From Lutraria lutraria (taxonomy: Eukaryota > Mollusca > Bivalvia > Venerida > Mactridae): a stretch of DNA of 64,000 nt. The position numbers and the translations under genes were made by a program. The stretch spans positions 1,548,819-1,612,818 of the forward strand of contig OZ026847.1 of assembly GCA_964023205.1 (NCBI GenBank), in the 5' to 3' direction. Shown piece by piece: positions 61,773-64,000 of this stretch. A model generated the notes under the pieces. The model had not been told where the DNA came from. It searched no databases and saw nothing but the letters and a program-made list of their open reading frames with translations. The number at the start of each line of letters is the position of its first letter. Position 1 is the first letter of the stretch.

Positions 61773-63086
61773 TTTTTAGCGGTGCCAAGGTGAGTTTTTA
61801 GGATCGAGCTATGTCCGTCGTTCGTCGTCGTCCGTCCGTCAGTCAGTCCGTACCTCCGTCCGTCGTCAACAATTTCTTTAAACAACATCTCCTCCTAAAC
61901 CACTTGGTCAATTTCAACCAAACTTCACAGGTGTGTTCCTTGCTTGAAGCTCTACCAAAGTTATTCAAAGAATTCTATTCCATGCAGAACTCTGGTTGCT
62001 ATGGCAACCAGAAGGATTTTTTTTAAATCTTGAAAAATCTTCTTCTCAAAAACCAGAGGACTTAGAGCTTAGCTATTTAGTGTGTAGCATTGTCTAGTGG
62101 ACCTCTACCAAGTTTGTTAAATTATTGCCATAGGGTCAAAATAGGCCCCGCCCCGCGGGTCACTTGATTTATATAGGCTTATATAGGAAAATTTTAAAAA
62201 TCTTCTTCTCCAAAACTACAAGGCATAGAGCTAGGATATTTTGTATGTAGCATTGTCTAGCGTACCTCTACCACGTTTGTTCAAATTATTGCCCTAGGGT
62301 CAAAACAGGCCCCGCCCCGGGGTTTACTCTATTTTATATAAGAAAACTTGAAAAATCTTTTTCTTCGAAACCAAAAGGCCTATAGCTAAGATATTTTGTA
62401 TGTAGCATTGTCTAGTGGACCTCTGCCAAGTTTGTGCAAATTATGGCCCTAGGGTCAAAATATGCCCCGCCCCGGGGGTCACTTGATTTATACAGGACAA
62501 TTTGAAAAATCTTCTTCTCCGAAACCAAAAGGCCTAGAGCTAAGATATTTTGTATGTAGCATTGTCTAGTTGACCTCTACCAAGTTTGTTTAAACTACTG
62601 CCCTAGGGTCAAAATTGCCCCCCCCCCCGGTTTTCTCTATTTTATATTGGAAAATTAACAAATCTTCTTGATCAAAACCACAAGGCTTAGAGCTAAGATA
62701 TTTGGTATGTAGCATTGTCTAGTGGATATCTACTGAGTTTGTTCAAATTATGGCCCCGGGGTCAAAATTGGCCCAGCACAGGGGGTCACTTGATTTATAT
62801 AGGCCTATACAGGAAAATTGAAAAAATATTCTTGTCCAAAACCACAAGGCCTAGAGCTTAGATATTTTGTATGTAGCATTGTCTTGTAGACTTCTACCAA
62901 GTTTGTACAAATCATGGCCCCAGGGTCAATATTGGCCCTGCCCAGGGGGTCAGTTAATTTCAACAACTATTTGACAGTTGAGGTAGATAACTTTTTACCA
63001 TGACAAGTAACTTCCCTTGATTAAATTATCCCTTAGTGTTACGATACTCAGGTGAGCGATACAGGGCCATCATGGCCCCCTTGTTA
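61773..63086 (+). mobile_element. Dispersed mollusc repeat with 160-bp internal tandem units (copy 2)
   Basis: Same family as 40325-42068. It begins TTTTTAGCGGTGCCAAGGTG with a GTCGTTCGTCGTCGTCCGTC block, then about six degenerate units with GCATTGTCTAGTGGACCTCT and CCCCGCCCCGGGGTTTACTC. It ends CAGGTGAGCGATACAGGGCC followed by ATCATGGCCCCCTTG. It is inserted in the receptor intron, antisense to the gene. Confidence 0.8.
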
Positions 63087-63137
63087 AGGAGTGGGGATAC
63101 TTCAGAGCTTGTTACAAATGTGAATAGATTGACCTAC

Positions 63138-64000
63138 TTGCACTTGGGAGTCTGCTAAGGTTGTTTGTACTGTTGATATTCACTGTGTCATAACTATGTG
63201 TCCTTCTTCTTGCCATAACATTCTCTCTTGTGTTTTTCTGTGGTCGAAATATTACCACGTAAGTCTTTGTAATAAACAGAGTGATCAGTGTCACTGTAGC
63301 GTTAATGAACGACGCAAAACAAAGGGCGACAACTCTGATTGTATTGTCATGTACAGAAAAATAAATGGAAGTGAACGCAATCCACAGTACACAAAACGAG
63401 TATGATCCGAATGTGATGTATCTCGTTTCATTAAATCCATCCGGAGTTTTTCTTGTCCGAATAGCGTAATAAACACAGAGTATCATCAGTAGGAATGGGT
63501 ATGATAGTGCCCCGAGATAGGCGTAGTCCATGGCATCCTCGCAGACCCGTATCTTCTGCAGCCGGTCCGGGTACATAAACGCTTGCTCGGCTGGTTCCAA
63601 TAAAAGCCATACAACAAGGGCGATAATCTCAACGCCCACAATGGCGAATGTGATCAATAACTGGGACTTAGCGCTGATAAATTTCACCTTCTTTGGTTTG
63701 CTTGTGTTAATATTAAACACCCTATAGATTCGGTTGGTTTTCACTAGGATAGAGGCATAGCAAATTGTATAAGATAGCCCAAGCATGACTCTAGTAAACC
63801 CACACGATACTGGAGTCGGATATGACACGAATGCAAACGAGGATAGATATGACAGTTGTATACCAAACAACAAAACAAAACTCAATTCCTTCCCGGAAGC
63901 CATAATCAATGGCGTCTCTTTTTGCCAGTAAAATATTCCCGCAACAATGCACGTGACTATAACACCAACGCACGTGAGCGTCAGTGATAATATGGCCCAC
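63138..64000 (-). CDS. Class C GPCR (metabotropic glutamate receptor-like), seven-transmembrane exon, 5' partial
   Basis: The frame is open from the window edge (first full codon at 63999). It shows TM1 (WAILSLTLTCVGVIVTCIVA), the first loop YWQKETPLIMASGKELSF, TM3 with RVMLGLSYTICYASILVKTN, TM4 after PKKVKFISAKSQLL, TM5, FNETRYITFGSY before TM6, and TM7 ending TKTYVVIFRPQKN. The loop ETPLIMASGKELS, the KTNRIYRVF after TM3 and the PKK-FIS-SQLL block are hallmarks of metabotropic glutamate receptors. The TM3 Cys (PVSCGFTR) and loop-2 Cys (RVCEDA) would form the conserved disulfide. The ligand-binding Venus-flytrap and Cys-rich domains lie right of the window. The phase 1 donor (GCAA|GTAGGT) at 63137/63138 joins 59332; reading through gives a stop at 63112-63114. 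Confidence 0.9.

Noticed and set aside
63291..64000. Other open frames overlapping the receptor exon (63196-63405 +, 63291-63476 -, 63530-63727 +, 63791-64000 -)
   Set aside because: They are other-frame shadows of the seven-transmembrane coding exon, which has clear family motifs.
1..64000. Endogenous virus, retroelement polyprotein, or horizontally acquired bacterial system
   Set aside because: No reverse transcriptase, integrase, capsid or bacterial operon-like gene cluster was recognised in any frame.

Overview
The window looks like AT-rich nuclear DNA from a mollusc, probably a bivalve. It has split eukaryotic genes with GT-AG introns, large tandem arrays, small inverted-repeat elements, and a 160-bp-unit dispersed repeat of a kind I know from molluscan genomes. 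The species call is inference; no rRNA or mitochondrial marker is present.

Two protein-coding genes are supported. The first is on the + strand and fills positions 1 to about 56,270. Its exons, joined by phase-compatible GT-AG junctions, give one frame of 1,129 codons from the Met at 17: a large exon with two PH domains (17-1706), a small exon (2156-2340), a 44.7 kb intron, then seven exons (47078-56199) with a third PH domain split over three exons, a coiled-coil region and a Ser-rich tail. Inside the giant intron is a strong alternative first coding exon (23243-23497, Met-Gly start with a myristoylation-like N-terminus). Two further candidates (24169-24225; 46388-46480, hydrophobic anchor-like) and two weaker ones (28671-28739, 31337-31414) also end at a phase 0 donor that fits the phase 0 acceptor at 47077/47078. 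The gene therefore probably makes a long three-PH scaffold and short one-PH forms that differ in their N-terminal membrane-targeting segment. I could not assign it to a named family; AFAP1-like or CNK-like adaptors are the closest architectures I can recall.

The second gene is on the - strand and enters from the right edge. It encodes the seven-transmembrane part of a class C (metabotropic-glutamate-receptor-like) GPCR (63138-64000), spliced to a terminal exon with a basic cytoplasmic tail (58854-59332). The two genes converge, with 3' ends about 2.2-2.6 kb apart.

Nearly everything else is intronic or intergenic repeat. About 12 kb of the giant intron is tandem array: 35-bp units (3.2-4.8 kb), 46-bp polypurine (8.0-8.4 kb), 17-bp (10.6-11.6 kb), 20/40-bp (13.2-14.7 kb), 27/28-bp (34.6-38.5 kb) and 61-bp (42.4-46.0 kb). 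Two of these arrays are expansions of the inside of a small dispersed element that also occurs nearby in unexpanded form. I found no CRISPR array, bacterial or phage system, rRNA, convincing functional tRNA, or transposase or reverse-transcriptase ORF.
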